From CAVVAH01 sp963746175 (GTDB taxonomy: Bacteria > Actinomycetota > Actinomycetes > JACCUZ01): a stretch of DNA of 64,000 bases. Made by a program: the position numbers and the translations under genes. The stretch spans positions 496,001 to 560,000 of the forward strand of contig CAVVAH010000001.1 in the NCBI GenBank assembly GCA_963746175.1. Direction: 5' to 3'. Below the pieces are notes generated by a model. That model made no database searches. It was not told where the DNA came from and saw only the letters and a program-made list of their open reading frames with translations. How positions within the stretch are numbered: the first letter of the stretch is position 1; each line of letters starts with the position of its first letter. Shown here in pieces: positions 10,121-17,792 of this stretch.

Positions 10121-10578
10121 GGGTGCACCTCGAGGGTGGCGACGTAGCTCTCCAGCCGCGGCAGGTAGAACTCCCAGCCGGTGACGTGCTCCTGGTACTG
10201 CTGCTCGAGGACGGCGACCTCCCAGCCCAGCTCGCGGAAGCCGGTCTCGGTCATCCGCAGCAGCGTGCCGGCCCCCGACGGGGTCAGGTCGAAGGTGACG
10301 AGCAGCGAGTTCGTCCGCGACGCCGGCTGGTCGGCCGGGTGCGTCCAGCGGAACGAGAAGGTGCGCGGCGGCAGAGCCTCGACCACCGTGAACGCCACGA
10401 CGGACCCGCCGTCCCCGGGGTCGCCGAACACGATCTCCCCCGTCGCGCCCGGCGTCGGCTCGTAGCGGGCGTCGTCCGGCCACCACTGCTTGACGTGGTC
10501 GGGGCTGCTCACCGTCTCGAAGACGACCTCCGGGGCGGCGTCGACGTAGATCTCCCGCTCGATGGTCCCGAGCTCCAT
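10117..10578 (-). CDS. SRPBCC domain protein
   Basis: A 153-residue SRPBCC protein (IEREIYVDAAPEVVFETVSSPDHVKQWWPDDARYE, GDGGSVVAFTVVEALPPRTFSFRW, GWEFYLPRLESYVATLEVHP). It is the first gene of the operon SRPBCC-ArsR-SRPBCC. ATG 10578 is chosen because AGGAGG lies 5 bases upstream; the in-frame codon at 10593 overlaps that ribosome site and an operator palindrome. The ligand is unknown. Confidence 0.88.
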   Translation of the reverse strand: MELGTIEREIYVDAAPEVVFETVSSPDHVKQWWPDDARYEPTPGATGEIVFGDPGDGGSVVAFTVVEALPPRTFSFRWTHPADQPASRTNSLLVTFDLTPSGAGTLLRMTETGFRELGWEVAVLEQQYQEHVTGWEFYLPRLESYVATLEVHP

Positions 10579-10589
10579 GACATCCTCCT

Positions 10590-10649
10590 GCAACTAGTGG
10601 TTGCACAGGACCGTAGCCGCTGAGGGACCCGGGCGCAACCATCGGTTGC
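10590..10649. promoter_or_regulatory. Paired GCAAC-N5-GTTGC operator palindromes
   Basis: Two dyads of identical arms stand at 10590-10604 (GCAAC TAGTG GTTGC) and 10635-10649 (GCAAC CATCG GTTGC), centres 45 bp apart. The first abuts the ribosome site of the SRPBCC gene that starts at 10578. The arms are perfect and the 5-base spacers differ, which points to selection on the arms. They are the probable binding sites of the ArsR protein encoded at 9758-10120; this is inference. Confidence 0.68.
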
Positions 10650-10682
10650 GATTCTTTCGGGTCGCTGGGCTCGCCGACGTAG

Positions 10683-10850
10683 CCGCCGCAGGAGGAGGAC
10701 TCCTCGCGCCGAGTCGTGCACGACGACGCCGACGACCCCCGCGGTCGGGCGCACCACGTGGTGCTCGAAGCGCCGGCCGCCCGGCACCTCCACATCGGCC
10801 AGCGTCACCCGCACCCACGAGCTGTCGTAGCCCGTCCGCTCTCCGTGCAC
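10683..10850 (-). pseudogene. NUDIX hydrolase N-terminal remnant
   Basis: About 56 codons read like the start of an ADP-ribose-pyrophosphatase-type NUDIX protein (SSWVRVTLADVEVPGGRRFEHHV, TAGVVGVVVHDSARGVLLLRR). The reading then runs into unrelated sequence before any NUDIX box, and no catalytic GX5EX7REUXEEXGU motif is found nearby. This looks like a gene cut off by a deletion whose right end became the promoter region of the SRPBCC operon. Together with the operators it accounts for the otherwise gene-free 10579-10937. Confidence 0.55.
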
Positions 10851-10937
10851 CGTCGACCGCAGGGGCCGTCACGCTGGACCCGGCCGCGAGGTTCCCCGCC
10901 GGGCACCGGCCGACCCCGGCGGCCCTAAAGTTGCCGG

Positions 10938-12032
10938 ATGCCCGCCGAACCGACGTCCCTCTCGGGACCCGTCGTCGGCGAGCGCACCGTCACGTTCCGG
11001 CTCGACGACCCGGAGCACCGGCTGCTCGGTGTCCGCCTCTACCAGGAGGTCCGCATCCCCGGGGGCCTGCTGGCCTTCGTGCACGTCGACGGCGCCTGGG
11101 TGCTCGAGGTCGACCGGCCGGAGGTCGATCGGATCGAGTACCTCTTCCAGGTCACCGGGCCCGACGGCGCCGAGGTGTGGAGCACCGACCCGGGGAACCC
11201 GATCACCGTCGGCGGCGCGTACGGCGACAAGTCGGTGCTGGAGCTGCCGGGCTACCAGCCACCGCGCTGGCTGGAGATGCCGGCCCCGGCCGGGCAGCGC
11301 CGCGAGCTGGACATCGCCGCCCGCGCGCTGGACGCCGACGTCCCGGTCACGCTCTGGAGCCCGACCGGGCTGGCCGCGTCGACTCCGGCACTGCTCCTCG
11401 TGGTGCACGACGGCCCGGAGTACGACGCACTGGCCGGCCTCACGACGTACCTCGGCGCACTGGTCACCGCCGGCGAGCTGCCGCCGGTGCGGGCCGCGCT
11501 GCTCGGCCCGGGCCACCGCAACGAGCGGTACTCCGCGGACGGTGCCTACACCCGCGCGCTCTGCCTGGCAGTCCTCCCCCGGCTGCAGGTCGAGACCGCG
11601 GTCACGGCGACGATCGGCATGGGCGCCAGCCTCGGGGCGCTGGCGATGCTGCACGCGCAGCGGTCCGACGCCCGGGCGTTCGACGGCCTGTTCCTGCAGT
11701 CCGGCTCGTTCTTCCACCCGCGGCACGATGCGCACGAGCGCCGGTTCCCGCGCTACGACCGGGTGGTGCGCAGTGTCGACAGCGTCCTGCGGGCCTCCGG
11801 TCACCCCCGGCCGGTCCCCACCGTCATGACGTGCGGGACGCTGGAGGAGAACCTCGCCAACAACCGGATCATGGCCCGGGCTCTGTCGGCGCAGGGCTAC
11901 GACGTGACCCTGCGGGAGGTGCGCGACGTGCACAGCTACACGGCCTGGCGCGACGCCTTCGAGCCGAACCTCACCGGGCTGCTGCGTGAGGTGGGCCGGC
12001 AGCACCGCTCCCCCGAGAGGACCCGACCGTGA
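10938..12032 (+). CDS. Alpha/beta-hydrolase, enterochelin-esterase-like
   Basis: A 364-residue protein with an N-terminal early-set beta domain (FRLDDPEHRLLGVRLYQEV, VLEVDRPEVDRIEYLFQVTGPDG) followed by an esterase-D-type hydrolase domain. The nucleophile elbow is IGMGASLGALAML (Gly-x-Ser-x-Gly with Ser in GASLG). The acid/His region ends DVTLREVRDVHSYTAWRDAF. This is the Fes/enterochelin-esterase-like layout, but no siderophore genes are nearby, so the substrate is open. Its stop overlaps the next esterase gene (GTGA), so the two are coupled. Confidence 0.82.
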   Translation: MPAEPTSLSGPVVGERTVTFRLDDPEHRLLGVRLYQEVRIPGGLLAFVHVDGAWVLEVDRPEVDRIEYLFQVTGPDGAEVWSTDPGNPITVGGAYGDKSVLELPGYQPPRWLEMPAPAGQRRELDIAARALDADVPVTLWSPTGLAASTPALLLVVHDGPEYDALAGLTTYLGALVTAGELPPVRAALLGPGHRNERYSADGAYTRALCLAVLPRLQVETAVTATIGMGASLGALAMLHAQRSDARAFDGLFLQSGSFFHPRHDAHERRFPRYDRVVRSVDSVLRASGHPRPVPTVMTCGTLEENLANNRIMARALSAQGYDVTLREVRDVHSYTAWRDAFEPNLTGLLREVGRQHRSPERTRP

Positions 12033-12769
12033 CGCGCACCCTCGAGCTCGGTTCCCATGACGGCTTCCGTGGCCATGTCGTCGTGCACGGTCACTGGGGA
12101 CGGCCCGTCGTCGTGTTCCCGTCCGAGTCCGGTCGCGCCTGGGACTTCGAGAACAACGGCATGGTCGAGGCGGTCCGGTCGCTGCTCGACGCCGGCAGGG
12201 TCAAGCTCTACTGCGTCGACTCGGCCGACTCGGCCACCTGGTCCGACCGCTCCGTCCCGCTGGAGCGACGGGCCCAGCTGCACGACGACTACGAACGATG
12301 GGTCCTCGACCAGGTGGTGCCGTTCGTCCACGGCGACAGCGGCGGCCTGCAGCCGGTGATGACGGTGGGCTGCAGCCTCGGCGCCTACCACGCCGCCAAC
12401 ATCGCGCTCCGGCACGCGCACGTCTTCCCGGAGGCCCTGTGCATGTCGGGCAGCTACGACCCGTCGGAGTGGAACGCGTGGGGCGACCGCGGCGACGCGT
12501 CGTACTTCCACAACCCGATGCACTACGTCGCGAACCTGCACGGCGACCACCTCGACTGGCTGCGGCACACGGTGCACCTCACCCTCGTGGTCGGCCAGGG
12601 CTCGTGGGAGGTGGACCCGACGCGGGCGCTGCCGAGCACCCGGGCGTTCGCCGCCGTGCTGGCCGACAAGGGCATCCCGCACGACCTCGACGTGTGGGGC
12701 CACGACGTCCCGCACGACTGGGACTCCTGGCGCCGCCAGATCGCCCACCACCTCCCCCGCTTCTGCTGA
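12029..12769 (+). CDS. Esterase family protein (alpha/beta-hydrolase)
   Basis: A 246-residue esterase-D/antigen-85-like hydrolase. The nucleophile elbow is MTVGCSLGAYHAANIALRHA. The N-terminal block is RPVVVFPSESGRAWDFENNGMV, and the catalytic His is probably in DVWGHDVPHDWDSWRRQIAHHLP. No signal peptide is seen, so it acts in the cytoplasm. It is cotranscribed with the preceding esterase. An ATP-grasp protein and a GCS2-type ligase lie nearby, suggesting an amide- or ester-forming and cleaving pathway of unknown product. Confidence 0.83.
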   Translation: MTRTLELGSHDGFRGHVVVHGHWGRPVVVFPSESGRAWDFENNGMVEAVRSLLDAGRVKLYCVDSADSATWSDRSVPLERRAQLHDDYERWVLDQVVPFVHGDSGGLQPVMTVGCSLGAYHAANIALRHAHVFPEALCMSGSYDPSEWNAWGDRGDASYFHNPMHYVANLHGDHLDWLRHTVHLTLVVGQGSWEVDPTRALPSTRAFAAVLADKGIPHDLDVWGHDVPHDWDSWRRQIAHHLPRFC

Positions 12770-12836
12770 GGGTCGTCGGCGGCCGGCCGCCGTATGTGAG
12801 CCTTGCCGCGTCTCACATCGTGGGATAGTCCCCGTG

Positions 12837-12900
12837 GCAACAGGTGGGTGCCCCCCGCAACAGGCCGATAGCCCTGTTGCGGGGGGCACTCACCTGTTGC
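12837..12900. repeat. 28-bp-arm palindrome in the gap 12770-13037
   Basis: The left arm (12837-12864) begins GCAACAGGTGGGTGCCCC. The right arm (12873-12900) is its reverse complement with one mismatch over 28 bases, around an 8-base loop CCGATAGC. Within each arm GCAACAGG occurs twice. The element lies between convergent genes and could end transcription from both sides, although no T-run follows. A smaller dyad (ATGTGAG ... CTCACAT, 12794-12818) and a GC-only hairpin near 12776-12791 precede it. I see no gene in this 268-base gap. Confidence 0.8.
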
Positions 12901-13037
12901 GGTGACCCTGGTCTCGAATCCTGGACAGGGAGCGTCTGGGGCCGACGGCGGGAGGCCGGCACACGCGGCGTCCGCGTCCTTGCTGATCTGACGGAGAGCG
13001 ACGAATCTCAGAGAAGGGGCTCGGACCACCTCCGACC

Positions 13038-13427
13038 TCAGGTCGGCGGGAGGACCAGGCGCTCGAGCAGGCGGTCGAGGTCGGCGTCCGGGTCGTCGGT
13101 CAGGCCGGTGTGGACGGGGCCCGGCTGGACCACGGTGCTGCGCGGGGCGGTGAGCCACCGGAACCGCTTCCCGGGGTCCTCCTCCCCCGCCGGGCCGGCG
13201 TCGGCATCGGCCGCGCAGACGCCGGCCGCGGTGCGCAACGCGTGCTCGACGGCCTCCGGGTCGGCTGACGGGTCGAGGGCGCGCAACCGGGCGACGTCGA
13301 GGTGCACCCGCGCCCCGAGGAACGACCGCGCCTGGCAGTAGAGCAGGACGCCGGCGTTCATCGACTCGCCGCGGTCGACACGCGGCACCACTCGCAGGAC
13401 GGCGTACTCGAACGGGACGCGGGTCAC
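13038..13427 (-). CDS. DUF3037 family protein
   Basis: A 129-residue protein with the DUF3037 signature near its start (FEYAVLRVVPRVDRGESMNAGVLLYC), the middle block RVHLDVARLRALDP and the end FRWLTAPRSTVVQPGPVHTGLTDDPDADLDRLLERLV. The biochemical role is not known. The GTG start at 13427 overlaps the stop of the upstream HipA-like gene; this pair is a common actinobacterial neighbourhood. An extended frame upstream to 13556 only mirrors the HipA-like gene and is not used. Confidence 0.87.
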   Translation of the reverse strand: MTRVPFEYAVLRVVPRVDRGESMNAGVLLYCQARSFLGARVHLDVARLRALDPSADPEAVEHALRTAAGVCAADADAGPAGEEDPGKRFRWLTAPRSTVVQPGPVHTGLTDDPDADLDRLLERLVLPPT

Positions 13428-14190
13428 GACGCCGCCCGCAGGCCGCGGATGCTGGGCAGCCAGGCGTCGCGCGCGTCCAGCCGCGCGCTGAGCTGACCGA
13501 CGTACGCCGCGCGCACCGCGTCCGGCGAGTCGAAGCCCGGCTCCCCCACGAGCCACTCGTCGGGTACGTCGGCCGCCGCCGCGCCGAGCAGGTCGGCCGT
13601 GACGAGCGGCGTCAGGCCGTGTCGGCCTCGCCGACCTGGGACGCGACCCCGGCCAGGGCGTGGGTGGCCGCGTCGTACGGCCGGCTTGCGGACGCCTCGA
13701 GACCGGACCACGAGTGGTGGAAGATCAGCGCGGCGCCGTGGTCGATCAGCCGGACCCGGCCGTGCCAGAGCAGCATGTTGGGGTTGCGCCACGACCGGTC
13801 GACGTTGCCGATCAGGGCGTCGAACCACAGGATGCGGGACGCGAGCGCCGGGTCGACAGCGCGGGCGTCGACGTCGAGCGCGCCGGGCAGGTAGTCGACC
13901 CCGAGGTTGAGCCCGGGACTGGCCCGCAGCAGGTCCTGGACCTCCTCGTCCGGCTCGGCGGGCGCCATCCCGGGGTCGACGTCGACGAGGGCGAGGTCGG
14001 GGGTGTCCAGTCCGAGGCCGCGTGCGAGCCCGGCGCAGACCACCTCGGCCACCAGCGTCTTGCGGCCCTGGCCGGCACCGTGGAACTTCACGACGTAGGT
14101 GCCGAGGTCGTCGGCCTCCATCAGACCGGGCAGCGAGCCGCCCTCGCGCAGCGGCGTGACGTAGCGCGTCGCGGTCACCTGGGGCAGCAC
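13424..14190 (-). CDS. HipA-like kinase family protein, interrupted by a -1 frameshift
   Basis: The first 190 codons match HipA-related proteins (VTATRYVTPLREGGSLPGLM, YVVKFHGAGQGRKTLVAEVV, WFDALIGNVDRSWRNPNMLLW, LIDHGAALIFHHSW). The block DRSWRNPN followed by LIDHG resembles the catalytic and metal-binding loops of the fold. Frame is lost at about 13619-13622, where ACACGGCC seems to lack one G. The other frame then supplies the expected end (LTPLVTADLLG, DVPDEWLV) and a stop that overlaps the DUF3037 start. The whole protein would be about 255 residues. Single-base loss in a G run favours a sequence error. No toxin-antitoxin partner is evident. Confidence 0.75.
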
Positions 14191-14212
14191 GGGCCAACCC
14201 TAGAGGCGGCGG

Positions 14213-15205
14213 TCACCACCAGCCCTGGCGCTTCGTCCAGCGGAGCAGGGTCGCGCTCATGGCCACCATGACCGCGAGCACGAGGAGCAGCTGCGGCACG
14301 TGGGTCTTCTCGTTCACGATGACGTTCATGCCGTAGATGGACGCGACCGCGGTGATGGGCAGGGTGACCGCCGCCAGCACGGCCAGCCGCTCGACGGCAA
14401 CCGTCATCCGGGTCGCGACCCGCGTCTGGTAGAGGTCGATGACGCCGAACAGGAACTCCTTCTCGCCGTCGCTCAGGCTGCGCACCCGGTCGAACTGGTC
14501 GGCGAGGTCCTCGAGCACGGGACGCGTCGGCTCGGCCACCGACCCGCGGCCGGCCAGGGTCGCGAGCCGGCCGTAGATCTCGTGGCTCTGCGCGGCCATC
14601 GTGCGCACGGTCAGCAGCTCGTGCCGGACGAGGAACATCTCCTCCAGCAGCGCCTCCGGGTGCCGGAAGTCGTCGACCATCACCCGCTGCTCCAGCCCGG
14701 CCACCTTGGCCGCGACCCCCGACACCGCGGACCACTGCCGGCGGGCCACCGCGGACACGACGGCGTACGACAGGTCGATCGGGGACGCCGGACGGAACCG
14801 GCCCTCCAGGATCCGGCGCAGCGCTCCCGCGGTCTCGGTGAGAGCCCGCTCGAGCCGGACCTCCGGGTTGATCGGCCCGTGCACGGTCACCAGGAAGTTG
14901 CGTCCGACGAACTGGTCCAGCTCCAGCAGGTGCACGTGCCCCGCCGTGCCGATGTCCGGGGCGTGCAGCACGACGAAGACGTAGTCCGGGTAGGCGTGCG
15001 TGGCGGGCACGTGGTTGCGCTCCCGGCAGGACTGCAACGTCAGGCCGTGGAAGCCGAACGTCGTCGCGAGGACCGCCTCGGTCTCGTCGTCGAGCACGGG
15101 GACGTCGACCCAGACGAAGCCGTCGTCGTCCCGGGCCAGCAACCCGGCCAGGTCGGCCGCGTGGTGGTCCTCGACCCCGCCCGCGCTCACGAACCGCACG
15201 TCCAC
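14213..15205 (-). CDS. corA: CorA family magnesium/cobalt transporter
   Basis: A 330-residue CorA-type divalent-cation channel: a long soluble N-terminal funnel domain, then two C-terminal membrane helices. The first runs into the signature YGMN (GMN at about 292-294) and the loop VIVNEKTHVPQ; the second is LLLVLAVMVAMSATLL, ending in a basic tail. The loop is close to the usual MPE(L/I) consensus but reads NEK. It starts with GTG 15205, is divergent from the ATP-grasp gene, and probably leads an operon with the HipA-like and DUF3037 genes. Confidence 0.93.
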   Translation of the reverse strand: MDVRFVSAGGVEDHHAADLAGLLARDDDGFVWVDVPVLDDETEAVLATTFGFHGLTLQSCRERNHVPATHAYPDYVFVVLHAPDIGTAGHVHLLELDQFVGRNFLVTVHGPINPEVRLERALTETAGALRRILEGRFRPASPIDLSYAVVSAVARRQWSAVSGVAAKVAGLEQRVMVDDFRHPEALLEEMFLVRHELLTVRTMAAQSHEIYGRLATLAGRGSVAEPTRPVLEDLADQFDRVRSLSDGEKEFLFGVIDLYQTRVATRMTVAVERLAVLAAVTLPITAVASIYGMNVIVNEKTHVPQLLLVLAVMVAMSATLLRWTKRQGWW

Positions 15206-15328
15206 CGGACCTCCGCCTCTCGGGCGGCCGGTGCCCGCGGCGGGTGCCGGCCCCGGGCACAGGGTAGGGCTGTCGGCAACGGTGGGCCCGCACTACGGTT
15301 CCAGCCAGACCCGACGGAAGGACGCATC

Positions 15329-16576
15329 GTGACCGACTCCCGCCACCTCATCGGGCTGCTCCTCGGCACCGAGAACGACTGGCCGACCGTGTTCGAGGAC
15401 CTGGTCCGGCGCGTCGGCACCGTCGAGGACGGCGCCGGCACCGTCCACGAGTACGACGTCGAGCGGATCACCATCGAGCCGTTCGACCTGCGGTACACCC
15501 CGTCGTACGACCTGGTGATCGACCGGCTCGCGTACTGGTACTACCACCCGCGTGAGTGGCTGAAGAAGGTCGCGCTGATGGACGGCGTCTACCTCCTGAA
15601 CTCGCCCTTCACCTTCCAGGCCATGGAGAAGCACGCGGCGTACTGCGCCATGATGCGGCTCGGCCTCAAGGTCCCGGAGACGGCCCTGGTGCCGTACAAG
15701 AACCCGATCGACCACGCGAAGTACGCCTACACCGCGGAGCGGTACAACCGGCCCTTCGACCTCGAGGCGGTCGCGTCCAAGGTCGGCTTCCCGCTGTTCA
15801 TGAAGCCCTACGACGGCGGTGCGTGGCGCGGTGTCTCGCGGATCCGCGACGTCGACGAGCTGCACCGCGCCTACGACGAGTCCGGCGAGATGCTCATGCA
15901 CCTGCAGGCCTCCGTCGAGGGCTACGACGTGTTCGCCCGGTCGCTGTCGATCGGTGCCGAGACGATGGTGATGAAGTTCGACCCCGACCAGCCGATGCAC
16001 GGCCGGTACTCCGTCTCGCACGACTTCCTGTCCCCCGACACCGGCGCCGAGGTGCTGTCGATCGGCCGGATCGTCAACGCGTTCTTCCGATGGGAGTTCA
16101 ACTCCTGCGAGACGCTCGTCAAGGGCACGGACGTCTACCCGATCGACTACGCGAACGCCTGCCCCGACGTGGCGATCACCTCGCTGCACTACTACTTCCC
16201 GTGGGCGATGAAGGCCCTCGTCAAGTGGTCGCTGTTCTGCACCGCCACCGGACGCGTTCCCTCACCGCACGTCGACCCGGCGCCGTGGTTCGCGATCGCG
16301 GACCGCGCCGACCTGTCGTACGACGAGAAGCTCGCGGCATACTCGGGGCTGGCGGACGACTACTTCGACACCGAGCGGTACCGCGACTTCTGCGCGTCCC
16401 GGCTCACCGAGCTGGACGAGCGGGCGCTGGCGTACTTCGAGTCCGGCGACTTCGACCGGGTCCTCGTCGAGACCGTGACGAGCACCTTCCCGGCGCACGA
16501 GCACGAGCAGTTCGTGGGGCACTTCCGCGGTCTGCTCGGTGCGTGGTGCACCGACGAGCGCAAGCGCCTCGGCTGA
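15329..16576 (+). CDS. ATP-grasp domain protein of unknown substrate
   Basis: A 415-residue protein of the RimK/D-Ala-ligase-like ATP-grasp superfamily. There is an N-terminal pre-grasp part (LIGLLLGTENDWPTVFEDLV), a grasp core with NSPFTFQAMEKHAAYCAMM, VGFPLFMKPYDGGAWRGVSR (the ATP lysine region) and YDVFARSLSIGAETMVMKFD. The late block is VYPIDYANACPDVAITSLHYYFPWA, where metal ligands would sit. Such enzymes join a carboxylate to an amine through an acyl phosphate. GTG 15329 has GGAAGG about 8 bases upstream. The next gene begins 4 bases after its stop. Confidence 0.82.
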   Translation: MTDSRHLIGLLLGTENDWPTVFEDLVRRVGTVEDGAGTVHEYDVERITIEPFDLRYTPSYDLVIDRLAYWYYHPREWLKKVALMDGVYLLNSPFTFQAMEKHAAYCAMMRLGLKVPETALVPYKNPIDHAKYAYTAERYNRPFDLEAVASKVGFPLFMKPYDGGAWRGVSRIRDVDELHRAYDESGEMLMHLQASVEGYDVFARSLSIGAETMVMKFDPDQPMHGRYSVSHDFLSPDTGAEVLSIGRIVNAFFRWEFNSCETLVKGTDVYPIDYANACPDVAITSLHYYFPWAMKALVKWSLFCTATGRVPSPHVDPAPWFAIADRADLSYDEKLAAYSGLADDYFDTERYRDFCASRLTELDERALAYFESGDFDRVLVETVTSTFPAHEHEQFVGHFRGLLGAWCTDERKRLG

Positions 16577-16580
16577 CGCG

Positions 16581-17756
16581 GTGAGCACTGCGGCGGCTGC
16601 GGTCGCCGCGGCACAGGAGGCCCTGTCGGCGGCGACGGGTTCGACGGTCCGGCTCGGCGTCCCGACGGACCTCGGCGGCAGCCAGCGCACCGTGGTGCTC
16701 CGGGTTCCGGTCGAGCGCGGTGACGGGCTCCCGGGCTCGGTCGTCGTCAAGGCGCACCTGGACGACGGCTCGTGGGACACGTGGGTCAGGGAGCCGGCGG
16801 CCCTGGACCTGCTCGGTGACGCGACGGCGCTGGCGGGGCTCGTGCCACAGCTGCTGGCGGTGGCCGAGCAGCCGCCGATCGTGGTGCTCGCGGACCTCGG
16901 GGCGGACCGCACCGACCTGGCCTCGCTGCTGCTCGGCTCCGACCGTCGGGCCGCCGAGGGCGGTGTCCTCACGTGGGCCGCGACGGTGGGCCGCCTGCAC
17001 GCCAGCACGGCTGGAAGACGGACCGAGCTCCGTGCCGCCCTGGAGCGGCACGCCCGCCGCCTCGGGCGTCCGGCACCGCCCGAGGACGACTTCCCGGACG
17101 CGCTGGGTCGCTCGGCCGACGGACTCGCGGATCTGCTGCCGCGGCTCGGCGTCGCACCGTCCGCCGCGGCGCTGCGCACGGTGCGACACCTCCAGGACCT
17201 GCTTCAGGACGACCCGCTCTGCTGGGTCCTGACTCCCGGCGACACCTGCCCCGACAACAACCTGCTCACCGACGAGGGCCTGGTCCTGCTCGACTTCGAG
17301 GGCGCGGCAGCCCGGCACCTGGCCTGGGACGCGGCGTACCTGCGGGTGCCCTGGCCGAGCTGCTGGTGCAGCTGGGCACTGCCCGACGACGTGGCCGCCC
17401 ACGCACTGCGCACGTGGCGCGACGTCGTCGGCGAGCGGGTCCCGGCCGTCCGTGGACCCCGCTTCGACGCCGACCTCGAGGTGGCCGAGGCGGGCTGGGC
17501 CGCGATCTCGACCTCGTGGTTCCTGGAGCGGGCCCTCACCGAGGACGCCGCACCGCCCGGTCCGGGGACGTCCGACCCGACCCACGTGGCACCGAACCGC
17601 CGGGCCGTGATCCAGCACCGGCTGGCCCGGGTCGTCGCGGGCGCCGACCCGCGGCTCGGCGACTGGCAGGCGCTGGCTGCCGCCGCGCTGGCCGCCACCC
17701 GGGACCGCTGGGGCGAGCACCTCCTGCCGCTGGCGCCGGCGTTCCGCGACGACTGA
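16581..17756 (+). CDS. Aminoglycoside phosphotransferase (APH)-like family protein
   Basis: A 391-residue protein with a kinase-like fold. The likely catalytic loop is LTPGDTCPDNNLLTDEG and the metal motif is LVLLDFEGAAARHLAWDAAYLR, matching the APH pattern HGDxxxxN ... (I/L)DxD/E with Pro-Gly-Asp in place of His-Gly-Asp. The N-terminal lobe is shallow (RTVVLRVPVERG, SVVVKAHLDDGSWDTWVREPAAL). It could be a small-molecule kinase or an inactive relative. It starts with GTG 16581, directly after the ATP-grasp gene, and should be cotranscribed and work on the same metabolite. Confidence 0.72.
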   Translation: MSTAAAAVAAAQEALSAATGSTVRLGVPTDLGGSQRTVVLRVPVERGDGLPGSVVVKAHLDDGSWDTWVREPAALDLLGDATALAGLVPQLLAVAEQPPIVVLADLGADRTDLASLLLGSDRRAAEGGVLTWAATVGRLHASTAGRRTELRAALERHARRLGRPAPPEDDFPDALGRSADGLADLLPRLGVAPSAAALRTVRHLQDLLQDDPLCWVLTPGDTCPDNNLLTDEGLVLLDFEGAAARHLAWDAAYLRVPWPSCWCSWALPDDVAAHALRTWRDVVGERVPAVRGPRFDADLEVAEAGWAAISTSWFLERALTEDAAPPGPGTSDPTHVAPNRRAVIQHRLARVVAGADPRLGDWQALAAAALAATRDRWGEHLLPLAPAFRDD

Positions 17757-17792
17757 CGGAACGAACGGTCTCCCGCGAGCCCTGCCGGGGGT

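Noticed and set aside
10938..12769. Siderophore utilisation by enterochelin-esterase-like proteins
   Set aside because: No siderophore receptor, transporter, synthetase or iron-box-like operator is visible nearby; only the hydrolase fold supports it.
13424..14190. HipA-like protein as the toxin of a HipBA pair
   Set aside because: No HipB-like helix-turn-helix gene is next to it; the partner is DUF3037, a common neighbour without known antitoxin activity.
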